This document shows positions 1 to 7,224 of a stretch of DNA of 21,602 nucleotides, piece after piece (positions within the stretch are counted from its first letter, which is position 1; every line of letters begins with the position of its first letter). A program made the translations under genes and the position numbers. The notes below the pieces were generated by a model. The model worked only from the letters and a program-made list of their open reading frames with translations. It was not told the origin of the DNA and did not search any database. Source of the stretch: a virus; the IMG/VR virus record IMGVR_UViG_3300033999_000169, positions 1 to 21,602 of that record. One strand, given 5' to 3'.

Positions 1-1872
1 GATGCCGTCCGACACATGCCCGGCAAACGATTTGACGCCATCGCCGGCATACATCGCCTTTATGCGCATGGTATCGAATCCGTCTTTTATGCCCTTAATC
101 CCTTTGCCGAAAGTTTTTATGCCGCCTTTAGAGCTTATAAGATAACCCATAAGCTTGCTTATCCCTTTGCCTACGCCGCCAACGGCGGTAACGCCATAAC
201 CGCCTATCATAATAAAGCCCGATATGATCGCCATAATAGGTGACAAAACCTTTAATGCTGCCATCCCTATGGCCAAAAACGACACGGCGGTTGACACAAG
301 ATCCGGGTGAGCGGAGGCAAACTCCACTATTTTCCCAATTAATTCCCCTATAAACGGCAACGCTTTCTGTATATTATCGCTGAGCGTCACGATAATGTTG
401 GCTATCTGGTCTACGATCGGATAATCCTCAGTCATGCCGGCAAGATCGGATATGAACTTTACGACGCTGTCACTCAAATTGCTTAAAGACGGCGATATCT
501 TCTCGAATAACTCGCCAAGTTTTTCGGCCGCTGGATACTGCATCGCCATATCGGCTATCCTGCCTACGATATCGAACAGTTTATCCGCTACGGCGCCGAG
601 GTATGGCATCATGGCCTCGATTATACCGGATATTTTTTCGCCTATCTTGTATTTCGCCGATAATTCGCTTACCTTACCCAGTACTTTTTCTATAGGATCA
701 GCCAGTTTTTCGAATACCGGTATGAGCTGTTCTCCGACGCTGACTTTTATGGCGTCAAAGCGGTTTTTGAGTATCTGGAGCCTGGCCGATACGGTTTGTT
801 CCATCTTTTTCTGCGCTTCAGCCGTAGCGCCCGATGCTTTCTGCACGTCTTCCAGAGCCTTTGTCATGTCGCCAGTCTTATTTTGCAGCAGTACCAGCGC
901 TCTGAGGCCTTCATCACCGAATGCCTGCTGGAACTTCATCTTAACCTTATCGCTTGCTTTTGATAGATCGCCGTATTTCTTTGTTATATTCTCTACGGTC
1001 TTGATAAAATCCACACCGCCGTCGGCCGTCTTGGCCACTTTAAACCCGAGATCAGCCGATGCCTTGGTCATCTGCCTCATGGTGGCCGCAAAGGCTGTGC
1101 CTGCCATGGACCCTTGCAACCCCGCATTGTTGAGCTGGCCAATCACGACAGAGAGTTGCTCAAGCGACATCCTCGCCTGCAAAGCGGCCGGCATGGCATA
1201 TTGCAGCGATTCAGTCAATACGTTCAAATTCGCGAATTGGAAATATTGCTGCGTTCTCGTCAGTGTATCACCCAATCGCGTCATTTCCTGTTGAACGTCT
1301 TTCGTCTTGTCCCCCATGTTGTTATATACAGTAGCAAGCAGGTTTGCCGCTTCGGTTGCATCGCCCATGGTTGCCGTGGCTACAGCCAGAGCCGTTTTAG
1401 TGCCCTCTATGGACTGTATGTCATTTAAGCCGGCTGATGCCATCATGTACTGAGTGCGTATAAACTCATCCGCCGCTTGAGTATGCGCTTTGGACCACTC
1501 TAAGGCCGCCTGCCGTGACGCCTGCATTGACTTTTCCACACTACCCATAGTGGAAGTTATAACAGTAGAAAGAGGCGCCATGGCATCCTGGAGTTGCAGT
1601 GTCGGGCGCATAATGTCCTGTATGGCGCCTACAGCCGTACGCGCCATGCCGGCCATGGACCCGCCGATTCGCTTTGCGGCATTAAACACCGAGTTAGCCG
1701 ACTCGTTAACAAAAGCGGCGGCTATGGTCATACGTTGACCAAACTCTGCCATGCCGCGGCCGGCCCGCATGGTTTTGTCAAAACCGCCGACAGCTTTATT
1801 CATCTTATTTATCGGGCCTGACAGCTTATCCACGACCGATACGACCATGCTCATCTTAAAAAGCGTTTCCAT
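1..1872 (-). CDS. Tail tape measure protein (Mu gp42-like), partial at left edge
   Basis: The reading frame from the ATG at 1872 stays open for 624 codons to position 1, so the C-terminus is outside the window. An AAGGAAGGAG ribosome site lies 6 bases before the ATG. The first half carries the TP901-type tape measure core: a conserved start (METLFKMSMVVSVVDKLSGP) and a Met/Ala/Gln-rich helical body with NVLTESLQYAMPAA near residue 220. After about residue 500 come hydrophobic stretches (AIGMAALKVLSPIMAIISG) and a Gly/Lys-rich part. In the virion the protein sets tail length and is thought to fill the tube. It follows the tail tube and chaperone genes, as in Mu and other contractile-tailed phages, but a plus-strand gene (1958-2143) separates it from them. 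I am confident of the family; the total length is unknown. Confidence 0.93.
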   Translation of the reverse strand, partial: METLFKMSMVVSVVDKLSGPINKMNKAVGGFDKTMRAGRGMAEFGQRMTIAAAFVNESANSVFNAAKRIGGSMAGMARTAVGAIQDIMRPTLQLQDAMAPLSTVITSTMGSVEKSMQASRQAALEWSKAHTQAADEFIRTQYMMASAGLNDIQSIEGTKTALAVATATMGDATEAANLLATVYNNMGDKTKDVQQEMTRLGDTLTRTQQYFQFANLNVLTESLQYAMPAALQARMSLEQLSVVIGQLNNAGLQGSMAGTAFAATMRQMTKASADLGFKVAKTADGGVDFIKTVENITKKYGDLSKASDKVKMKFQQAFGDEGLRALVLLQNKTGDMTKALEDVQKASGATAEAQKKMEQTVSARLQILKNRFDAIKVSVGEQLIPVFEKLADPIEKVLGKVSELSAKYKIGEKISGIIEAMMPYLGAVADKLFDIVGRIADMAMQYPAAEKLGELFEKISPSLSNLSDSVVKFISDLAGMTEDYPIVDQIANIIVTLSDNIQKALPFIGELIGKIVEFASAHPDLVSTAVSFLAIGMAALKVLSPIMAIISGFIMIGGYGVTAVGGVGKGISKLMGYLISSKGGIKTFGKGIKGIKDGFDTMRIKAMYAGDGVKSFAGHVSDGI

Positions 1873-1888
1873 TAGCGTCTCCTTCCTT

Positions 1889-1939
1889 AAAAAATTTTTT
1901 GCGTTCGAAGCTTTAAAACGGTTAAAATAATGCTATAAT
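1889..1939 (+). promoter_or_regulatory. Strong sigma-A-like promoter with A/T tract for the plus-strand moron
   Basis: On the plus strand a perfect TATAAT (1934-1939) sits 16 bases after TTTAAA (1912-1917, 4 of 6 matches to TTGACA). An A6T6 tract (1889-1900) lies where an UP element would contact the alpha subunit. Transcription would begin near 1946, just ahead of the GGAGGT ribosome site at 1946-1951, giving a very short leader. This is the clearest consensus promoter in the window and points against the late operon. The A/T tract ends about 17 bases upstream of the tape measure ATG on the other strand. Confidence 0.7.
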
Positions 1940-1957
1940 ATAGCTGGAGGTGATCTT

Positions 1958-2143
1958 ATGATCGGGTTCTTTTTCTTTCTCGGGATCGGCATGATCCTCG
2001 GGCTTATCTTCGTGGCAATATACTTCGTTATAACCATAGTTCCTTTGATTATACGCGGCATATCTCAAATCGGCCGTGCATGGGCGGAGGCCTGGAGAGA
2101 AGGCGAAGAGGAATACATGAGAGACCGTTTTAAGAAGCATTGA
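1958..2143 (+). CDS. Small membrane protein, likely phage moron
   Basis: A 61-residue protein and the only convincing gene on the plus strand. Residues 2-34 are almost wholly hydrophobic (MIGFFFFLGIGMILGLIFVA then IYFVITIVPLII), giving one long or two short membrane spans. A cytoplasmic-type tail of about 27 charged residues follows, with Trp40 and Trp45, and ends in basic residues. GGAGGT is placed 6 bases before the ATG, and a near-consensus promoter lies directly upstream. It diverges from the tape measure gene and converges on the tail chaperone frame, overlapping that gene's 3' end by 14 bases. An independently promoted gene of opposite orientation inside a structural operon is the usual form of a moron, often expressed from the prophage and changing host surface or phage entry. 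I do not recognise the family, and any exclusion role is inference. Confidence 0.75.
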   Translation: MIGFFFFLGIGMILGLIFVAIYFVITIVPLIIRGISQIGRAWAEAWREGEEEYMRDRFKKH

Positions 2144-2369
2144 TGTTTTGCGCTATCTCATCCAGCGCCATAAGTATGCCGTTTTTTATCTTTTCTATAT
2201 CATGTTCTATAAGCGCCGTAGTCTGAGCGGCTTTATCTATATATTCCTCATCCGGCAGCCTGTCTATTTCAGCCTGCGATAAGCCGATATATTTCCGTAT
2301 CAGGATGTCCATCTCCAAAAGCCCGGATCTATATTCCTCTGCTTTGCGTTTTAAAGCTTCTTGGTCGTA
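2130..2369 (-). CDS. Frameshift extension of tail assembly chaperone (T part of G-T fusion)
   Basis: This frame has no good start of its own: the first candidates are TTG at 2318 and ATG at 2312, with no convincing ribosome site. It is open upstream without a stop through the last codons of the preceding gene. If ribosomes slip back one base on A AAT TTT (2369-2375), the first 100 residues of the upstream protein are joined to 79 residues starting YDQEALKRKAEEYRSG, giving a 179-residue fusion. The extension is helical and charged and ends at TAA 2130-2132. Tail chaperone G and G-T products made this way load the tape measure protein during tail assembly; in Mu the pair is gp41 and its extension. 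A separately started protein of about 60-62 residues is the alternative. Confidence 0.75.
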   Translation of the reverse strand, partial: YDQEALKRKAEEYRSGLLEMDILIRKYIGLSQAEIDRLPDEEYIDKAAQTTALIEHDIEKIKNGILMALDEIAQNINAS

Positions 2370-2668
2370 AAATTTTGATTAGTACCTATTATCTTCTGCA
2401 ATTCGCCGCCTATGGCTATCACCAGCCCGGGTTTTTCCTCGAACATGCTATTCACAGCTTCGATGTCCGGATATATGACGCACTCGCTTATAAGGTTATA
2501 CATGGCTTTATAAGCATCGTTCATGATATCTTTTGCGAACTTCGCTATATGCTGCCGTTTAGGTTTCTTGAAGTAAAACGTCACGATTTTTTCGTCGTCT
2601 TCCTGATCCGGCGTTACGGCGTATACCTCGCCGTACTGTTGCTTCCACTGTTCTATTCTCTCGTCCAT
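2351..2668 (-). CDS. Tail assembly chaperone (gp41-like, G part)
   Basis: A 105-residue protein beginning MDERIEQWKQQYGEVYAV, with a short beta region (KIVTFYFKKPKRQHIAKF, about residues 27-44) and a helical second half. This layout is common in tail chaperones of contractile and siphophages. A GGAGGG ribosome site precedes the ATG. It lies directly after the tail tube gene and before the tape measure, the standard position. Its final codons contain a canonical -1 slippery heptamer; non-slipping ribosomes stop at TAA 2351-2353 and release this shorter form. The excess of short form over fused form is normally important for tail assembly. Family assignment rests on position, size and the slip site, not on a catalytic motif. 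Confidence 0.8.
   Translation of the reverse strand: MDERIEQWKQQYGEVYAVTPDQEDDEKIVTFYFKKPKRQHIAKFAKDIMNDAYKAMYNLISECVIYPDIEAVNSMFEEKPGLVIAIGGELQKIIGTNQNFTTKKL
2369..2375 (-). promoter_or_regulatory. Programmed -1 frameshift slippery site A AAT TTT
   Basis: In the zero frame of the chaperone gene the codons read CAA AAT TTT ACG, giving the heptamer A AAT TTT of the X XXY YYZ type. After slipping, both tRNAs can re-pair (AAA and TTT) and the next codon is TAC in the frame that stays open to 2130. The zero frame ends five codons later (stop at 2351-2353). This matches the conserved frameshift of phage tail genes (known for lambda G/T and reported for Mu). I did not identify a strong stimulatory hairpin downstream. 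Confidence 0.8.
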
Positions 2669-2683
2669 GATCTTTTACCCTCC

Positions 2684-3115
2684 TTAATTGGCATCCATGC
2701 CATTCCAGTTTATGCCGCCCAGAATCAACATGCTCAGCTCGACTTTCACGCTTTTATCGCCCTGAGCAGCTGACAGTGACTGCTCGGTGAACTTGCACTG
2801 CTTAAGCGTGTCGGTCGTAACCGGCTCGTCTTCGTTGGAATATGATACCACTGCGGTGAATGGTGCCAGGTTATACGTGCCTTTTTTATTTTTCTTGGCA
2901 TACGCTATCAGCTTGTTGAACTCTTCCCTAAGCATCGTTATCTTACCCTCTGCGCTGTAATTACCCGCTCCATATCCCACAGGATTGCTGCCTTTTCCGT
3001 ATATGGCTTCATATTCCTTTTTGTCGCTGTATTCTATGCTGTCAACGTCTATGAGCGGGGCATACGGCAGCCGTATAGTGATATCTTCCCATGCATATCT
3101 CTTGCCGTTAATCAT
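2684..3115 (-). CDS. Tail tube protein (Mu gpM / HI1512-like)
   Basis: A 143-residue, largely beta protein starting MINGKRYAWEDITIRLPYAP, placed right after the sheath gene as in all contractile-tail clusters. Residues 30-50 hold KKEYEAIYGKGSNPVGYGAG, and a TMLREEFNKLIAYAKK helix follows near residue 60. This is the typical shape of a tube monomer, a beta sandwich with one helix. The tube forms the inner hollow cylinder of the tail through which DNA passes. A GAGGTG-type ribosome site precedes the ATG, and the gap from the sheath stop is only 13 bases, so translation is probably coupled. Confidence comes mainly from context and size. Confidence 0.85.
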   Translation of the reverse strand: MINGKRYAWEDITIRLPYAPLIDVDSIEYSDKKEYEAIYGKGSNPVGYGAGNYSAEGKITMLREEFNKLIAYAKKNKKGTYNLAPFTAVVSYSNEDEPVTTDTLKQCKFTEQSLSAAQGDKSVKVELSMLILGGINWNGMDAN

Positions 3116-3128
3116 CGTTTATCACCTC

Positions 3129-4523
3129 TCATTCCAAAATAGCCAGGCCCATATCGATCTCGATGAACCTTATAGTACCGGTAGGCTGTACGCGTATCTT
3201 TCCTGCTAATTTCGATGTGGACGTTATATTCTGGTCTCTCGGTATAATCACCTGACCAGCCGCTATCTCGTCGCCCATACCGGTCAGAAGTTCCTGCGTC
3301 AGTTGGCTCTCTATGGCTGCTATGCCTTCCTCGCCGCTTTCGTCTATCTCAGCATGCTCGTACCTGAGCGCGGCGTTCCGTACTATGCGGCATGCCTTAT
3401 CCATCGTGCGCCTGAGCTCGACATATTGATAATCCGATACGGGATCGGCCATTATACGACCGTTCGTGACATACACGCCACTCATGCCTATATAACGCCT
3501 GAACGTAATGTATCCGGCCTCGTCCAGCGCCGTTATATGACCGTCATTTATTCCGGCAGGCCCTATTTCGTTTATGCCCGGCAGAGGCCCATCCGCCACT
3601 TTGCCCGGCGATATATTGCTTTTTATGGACGATACCCTACCGGCATATATCCCTGCCAGATTTCTTTCCACCTGCGACACCGCTGGGGCAATGCCTCTTG
3701 CCGCGCATACAGATACGCGGGTGGAAGCGAAGCTTTCTGACGATGCCTGCAAAGCCGCCACCCAATCATCCACTGTTTGGCCTGATGCCGGTCCTTCTGC
3801 TTCGGCTAAAAAGTGTATATACCTGTAGCTGTTAAATGCCAGGTTGGCTTTGGCATCCAGCGCTGCCCACACGGCTTCATCGCTGCCGCCTACCACATGA
3901 ATGAATTCATATTCATACGCGGAATTAAGCAGAGCGTCTATAGCAGCATTCACGCTGTTTACGCTGGCCTCCGGAGCCGTTGTGACAAAGGCATACGCAT
4001 CGCCGGCCTTGAAACTGTTCAGCGCATCTTCCGTGCTCTCGGTGAAATTCAGCGTTATACCGGTGCCCGGTATGACATATTTGCCATCGGTAGGCACCGT
4101 GATTTTCTGTACCCACGTTGTGCCACCGTCCAGGCTGTACTTAAATGTCGCCGTGTTAAACCTGCCGGTATCCACTATCTGAACATTGACCGCATACGCA
4201 TCCAGCGGGTTGCCGATTGCCGTCATATCGCCTGTACCGGTTTTAGCGGCCGTTATTGTGCCAATTGTACCAGCTATATCGCCGGCAGCTCTTACGGCAT
4301 ATATGATCTTGCTGCCGGATAAAAGGCTGTCAAGTATGGCGTTCACCAGCGGACCTGTGCCAAACAGCGAAGGAAGATTGTCCATCGCATCAGTCGAAAC
4401 GGATACTATTTCGTTTACCGTGCCAAGCGAACACACGCCCACTTTTGCATGTATGCCACCGCTTCCGGGTTCAACCAGCCCCAGCCCTCCGTCTGTTATA
4501 GAGAGCCTTACATCAGGTAACAT
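3129..4523 (-). CDS. Tail sheath protein (gpL / DUF2586-like)
   Basis: A 464-residue sheath subunit. The start (MLPDVRLSITDGGLGLVEPG) and the C-terminal half resemble DUF2586 sheaths: YVTNGRIMADPVSDYQYVEL near residue 350, RRTMDKACRIVRNAALRYEH, and a final IRVQPTGTIRFIEIDMGLA strand that packs against neighbouring subunits. The protein polymerises around the tube and contracts at infection. Residues about 85-182 look like a separate Thr/Gly-rich beta domain, including SLDGGTTW near residue 130, inserted between the N-terminal part and the helical core; sheaths often carry such surface insertions. AAGGAG lies 7 bases before the ATG. It follows the DUF2635 gene by 1 base and precedes the tube gene. 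Confidence 0.9.
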   Translation of the reverse strand: MLPDVRLSITDGGLGLVEPGSGGIHAKVGVCSLGTVNEIVSVSTDAMDNLPSLFGTGPLVNAILDSLLSGSKIIYAVRAAGDIAGTIGTITAAKTGTGDMTAIGNPLDAYAVNVQIVDTGRFNTATFKYSLDGGTTWVQKITVPTDGKYVIPGTGITLNFTESTEDALNSFKAGDAYAFVTTAPEASVNSVNAAIDALLNSAYEYEFIHVVGGSDEAVWAALDAKANLAFNSYRYIHFLAEAEGPASGQTVDDWVAALQASSESFASTRVSVCAARGIAPAVSQVERNLAGIYAGRVSSIKSNISPGKVADGPLPGINEIGPAGINDGHITALDEAGYITFRRYIGMSGVYVTNGRIMADPVSDYQYVELRRTMDKACRIVRNAALRYEHAEIDESGEEGIAAIESQLTQELLTGMGDEIAAGQVIIPRDQNITSTSKLAGKIRVQPTGTIRFIEIDMGLAILE

Positions 4524-4524
4524 G

Positions 4525-4722
4525 TTACTTCACTCCTTTCATAGATCCGTTTAAGAAACCGTCTACCGCAGCTTTGAACTCTTTTTCCGTCATAGCTTTG
4601 CCCGATCCCCATTTATGGCGCGTTTTTACCCCGACCATAAGCCATGCCGGGAGATTTTTGCCAAGCTCTTCAACGGGAATTAAACGCTCGTTTAATACCT
4701 CTTCATCCTTCTTTGACGCCAT
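4525..4722 (-). CDS. DUF2635-family protein (Mu gp38-like)
   Basis: A 65-residue protein starting MASKKDEEVLNERLIPVEEL, then GKNLPAWLMVGVKTRHKWGS and a short helical tail. DUF2635 members are small proteins encoded immediately before the sheath gene in Mu-like phages, and this one occupies that slot. Their job in the tail is unknown to me. The start is supported by an AGGAG-type site next to the stop of the preceding gene (4724); its own stop lies 1 base before the sheath ATG. The family call is from position, size and general sequence look. Confidence 0.7.
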   Translation of the reverse strand: MASKKDEEVLNERLIPVEELGKNLPAWLMVGVKTRHKWGSGKAMTEKEFKAAVDGFLNGSMKGVK

Positions 4723-4723
4723 G

Positions 4724-5224
4724 TTATATCACTCCTTGTTCGGTTTGTATTTCCATATCGGCCAGATTGACCGACACATAGCCCTTATCCTTGTATATAC
4801 CTCCGCTAAACAACAGCGTCAGTTCCACGCCGGCCTCATGCTTAAGCAAGCTGCCCGGGTCTATGGGCATCATACCAGACACATCGACGGATACCGTGTT
4901 GCCATGGCTGTCGTATATATGTGTACCAAGCTTTTCGATCGTATTCAGGCATATATCCTCCGCCGCATTTATGTCCCTGGCTACCACATCGACATAGAAC
5001 GTAACCGTTCTGTCATACATTTTAATGCGTATTGCGGTCTGCCCATCTGCCGTTTCAATGGCTACTTTGGAGCCATTATATGTGATCTTCTCTTCGACTT
5101 CCTGGAATATGACGGCCCACGGCATCGCGTGGTACTTTATCTTATCGACATCTCCTATACCAGCAGTGCTGACGCCCGACGCCTCCAGAGCCGCCTTTAT
5201 GGCGCCTATGCATTCAGCTATCAT
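4724..5224 (-). CDS. DUF1834 / Mu gp37-like tail protein
   Basis: A 166-residue protein starting MIAECIGAIKAALEASGVST. It has a helix, a beta-rich middle (KVAIETADGQTAIRIKMYDR) and a C-terminal strand region (AGVELTLLFSGGIYKDKGYV), the pattern of Gp37/DUF1834 and of tail-terminator-like folds. In Mu the corresponding gene lies between gp36 and the sheath, as here. The start codon overlaps the stop of the G-like gene (5221-5224), consistent with translational coupling. A tail completion or tail-terminator role is plausible by fold and position but not proven by any motif. Confidence 0.75.
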   Translation of the reverse strand: MIAECIGAIKAALEASGVSTAGIGDVDKIKYHAMPWAVIFQEVEEKITYNGSKVAIETADGQTAIRIKMYDRTVTFYVDVVARDINAAEDICLNTIEKLGTHIYDSHGNTVSVDVSGMMPIDPGSLLKHEAGVELTLLFSGGIYKDKGYVSVNLADMEIQTEQGVI

Positions 5225-5709
5225 TTCAGCGCCTCCTTTATAGCTTCGTTCAGTATGCGTTTCAACTCTTCAATGTTTTCATCGTTTATGCCTAAAAATG
5301 GCCTGGCGGGTACGGTAACTTCTTTTTTCTGATACCATCTGTCGCCGACTTTGAACCGCAAATACTTTTTTCTCTTAGCCTTTATGGTGTCGCCTTCCTG
5401 ATGCACGGCAGCATATTTAACGTTTGTGCCTATCTCGACACCGCGGCGTTTTGCACGATAGGTGATAGAGTTTTGCAGCCGTTTTGTGTCGCGCAGCGTC
5501 TGCCCACCCTGAATTTTTGCCCTGTACGATTTCGGCCACTTGGCGCCGTCCGGCCCTTCGCCATGCTTAAACCGCATCTGCACCTCTTTCAGCATGTATT
5601 TGCCCATCTGTTTGTGTATCTTCTCAAAATTGATGTTGCCGGCCTTTTGCAGTGCATCGTTGAACTTGTCCCAGTCTCCGTCTATGCTCATCTTTATACC
5701 GCTTGCCAT
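5221..5709 (-). CDS. Virion morphogenesis protein (Mu gpG-like)
   Basis: A 162-residue basic protein with the signature of the phage virion morphogenesis family: QMRFKHGEGPDGAKWPKSYR-like text near residue 45, then GGQTLRDTKRLQNSITYRAK, VEIGTNVKYAAVHQEG, and PARPFLGINDENIEELKRIL near the C-terminus. Members help complete head or tail joining. In Mu, gene G lies directly after F and before the protease gene. Here it has moved to between gp36 and gp37, an arrangement seen in some other Mu-like phages. It overlaps the DUF1320 stop (TGATG) and the next gene's start, so it sits in a tightly coupled run. Confidence 0.87.
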   Translation of the reverse strand: MASGIKMSIDGDWDKFNDALQKAGNINFEKIHKQMGKYMLKEVQMRFKHGEGPDGAKWPKSYRAKIQGGQTLRDTKRLQNSITYRAKRRGVEIGTNVKYAAVHQEGDTIKAKRKKYLRFKVGDRWYQKKEVTVPARPFLGINDENIEELKRILNEAIKEALK

Positions 5710-6143
5710 CAGAATCCCTCCATTTTGTCACGCGAAAACACACGTATTGACGATGTGATCTGCGCTCCGGACGAGGGCGGAGGAGGCTCCGATGTACCCA
5801 GGCCGACAGCTCCCTTGGCTATGCTGGACAGAAGTTTTATAGCGCCGTCATATTTTCTGACGATGACGTTGTCCGCGCTGTTTTCGCCCGAATCAAATCC
5901 ACGCCGCGCAAACAGGTTATACAGCGCTATGTCTGCGGTAAGCTTCTTAACTATCCCAGGAACATGGGACAGGGGAAGTGGATACCTTGTGCCTATATAG
6001 GTATCCGCCTCATCCTGAGCAGCCTGTATCGCTTGGTCCACTACGGCCTGGTTTATCGCGCCTGTGCCTTCATCATCTGTCAGGCTTATCAGCACGGCCT
6101 CCGGCACTTGCTTTAGCAGGTCGTCCAGCGTGCAGTACATCAT
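5709..6143 (-). CDS. DUF1320 protein (Mu gp36-like)
   Basis: A 144-residue protein typical of DUF1320: MMYCTLDDLLKQVPEAVLIS at the start, an AIQAAQDEADTYIGTRYPLP stretch near residue 40, and LTADIALYNLFARRGFD near residue 70. These are hallmarks of gp36-type head-tail connector proteins that sit under the portal. The start overlaps the stop of the upstream HI1506-like gene (6140-6143). The last about 30 residues, with a run of prolines (SEPPPPSSGAQ), are variable and probably flexible. The role in the connector is inferred from the family and from its place after the major capsid gene. Confidence 0.87.
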   Translation of the reverse strand: MMYCTLDDLLKQVPEAVLISLTDDEGTGAINQAVVDQAIQAAQDEADTYIGTRYPLPLSHVPGIVKKLTADIALYNLFARRGFDSGENSADNVIVRKYDGAIKLLSSIAKGAVGLGTSEPPPPSSGAQITSSIRVFSRDKMEGF

Positions 6144-6331
6144 TCAGCCTTCTTTCCGTTTTCTTTCTTTCTTGGCTCGGCTATAACCTCCACAATAAGC
6201 ATGGGCTCGGCTTTGAGACGCGCCAGCTCTTCATCCGTAAACCTGCCGTCGGGATATACTGCCGGTTGCGCCGGGTGCTCTATGCCGCAGCGCCTGAAAC
6301 CGTCCCTTTTAGACGTTATCCGTACAGGCAT
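6140..6331 (-). CDS. HI1506-like small protein (Mu gp35-like)
   Basis: A 63-residue protein: MPVRITSKRDGFRRCGIEHP, then a helix FTDEELARLKAEP and a strand LIVEVI with a Lys-rich tail. The FRRCG..H and DEELARL...P motifs fit the HI1506/gp35 family found just after the major capsid gene in Mu-like phages. I prefer the ATG at 6331, because GAGGTGG lies 7 bases upstream and the capsid stop is directly before it. Longer starts (up to 6400) would lie inside the capsid gene. Function is unknown. The stop overlaps the DUF1320 start by 4 bases. Confidence 0.78.
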   Translation of the reverse strand: MPVRITSKRDGFRRCGIEHPAQPAVYPDGRFTDEELARLKAEPMLIVEVIAEPRKKENGKKAE

Positions 6332-6333
6332 CT

Positions 6334-7224
6334 TTATGCCACCTCGCCGGTGGACCCGTAAGCAAGCTGCCATAAACCGTATCCTGCATTGTCGCGGCAA
6401 TCCACGCCGTAGATGTATTCTTTGCGCATGAACACATTTTGGTCGTCGGGATTAGTCAGCATCGTGAACTCTGGCGGTTTGCGCTTCTGGAATATGATCG
6501 GCTTGATGGCCTTAGACGTATCCATCAGGAACCATGCGTTCGGATTTTTGGCCAGCCTGGGCGCCACAAGCAGCTGTGCGCTATTGCGGTATATGTTAGT
6601 CGTCCCATTGATCGTTTCGGCAGTCAGTATCGATTTAGCCGCAGCTTCAAGCTGGGGCGGCACCACCAGAAGGCTTGGCATGATGTCTAAAGGGTTGCCC
6701 TTGTCGTCCAGAATGCTCATCATGGCCGCCCTCGCTGCTCCATAGTTATCGGCTGACAGCTTTTTATTGCTCACGTTGCTCTGTATCGGTCCGTCCCCGT
6801 CTTTATGATCGCCGTCGAAGAAATATTGCCCGTCATAGCACAGCGTATTGAATCCGGCCAGCAGCAGATCAAATACTATCTCGTCAGGGTGCATAGCCGC
6901 CGATTGGCCTATCATCTGCACCAGCGGGTTGTATATCCCTATCGTGTCGTCCTCGATATCGTTTCTGTCTACCGCTACTGTCAGCTCCCAGTCCTTATTC
7001 TTTATTTCGTAACTGTATGCAGAGAGGTTCTGCACAACGCGTTCGCCTACCCATTCGCGCATGCGCGGTACCTTACCCAGCCATTTGTAGTCCTCTTCGC
7101 GGGTGGAAGAGGGAACTACGGTAGCCACCTGGTCATAGTTTGGCTTGGCGTTTGTAAACGCCTGGTTGAATATGACCTTGAAACTCCTGTAAATGCCCTG
7201 TAATGTCGCCTGGTTTATAATCAT
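6334..7224 (-). CDS. Major capsid (head) protein, Mu gpT-like
   Basis: A 296-residue protein of the Mu-like major head subunit family. Typical text includes MIINQATLQGIYRSFKVIFN at the start, WLGKVPRMREWVGERVVQNL near residue 50, YDGQYFFDGDHKDGDG near residue 130, and PSLLVVPPQLEAAAKSIL near residue 185. An IYGVDCRDNAGYGLWQLAYG end places a Cys near the C-terminus. It forms the icosahedral shell by the HK97 fold. AAGGAGG precedes the ATG. Unlike in Mu, an amidase gene stands between the decoration protein and this gene (3 bases apart), so the amidase is transcribed with a highly expressed structural gene. Confidence 0.95.
   Translation of the reverse strand: MIINQATLQGIYRSFKVIFNQAFTNAKPNYDQVATVVPSSTREEDYKWLGKVPRMREWVGERVVQNLSAYSYEIKNKDWELTVAVDRNDIEDDTIGIYNPLVQMIGQSAAMHPDEIVFDLLLAGFNTLCYDGQYFFDGDHKDGDGPIQSNVSNKKLSADNYGAARAAMMSILDDKGNPLDIMPSLLVVPPQLEAAAKSILTAETINGTTNIYRNSAQLLVAPRLAKNPNAWFLMDTSKAIKPIIFQKRKPPEFTMLTNPDDQNVFMRKEYIYGVDCRDNAGYGLWQLAYGSTGEVA

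Noticed and set aside
434-1294. Long plus-strand frame of 286 codons opposite the tape measure gene
   Set aside because: It is the antisense of a well-conserved tape measure frame, has low-complexity Ser-rich text, no ribosome site and no recognisable domain.
1922-2140. 72-codon minus-strand frame opposite the moron
   Set aside because: Shares no start signal with the late operon; the plus frame has promoter, ribosome site and a clear membrane span.
2150-2200. Possible terminator after the moron (GCGCT...AGCGC then T6)
   Set aside because: The stem is only 5 base pairs and the T run lies about 17 bases beyond it, so it does not look like a rho-independent terminator.
4574-5332. Plus-strand frame of 252 codons opposite gp37/gp38 genes
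   Set aside because: Spans several well-supported minus-strand genes; composition is that of an antisense shadow.
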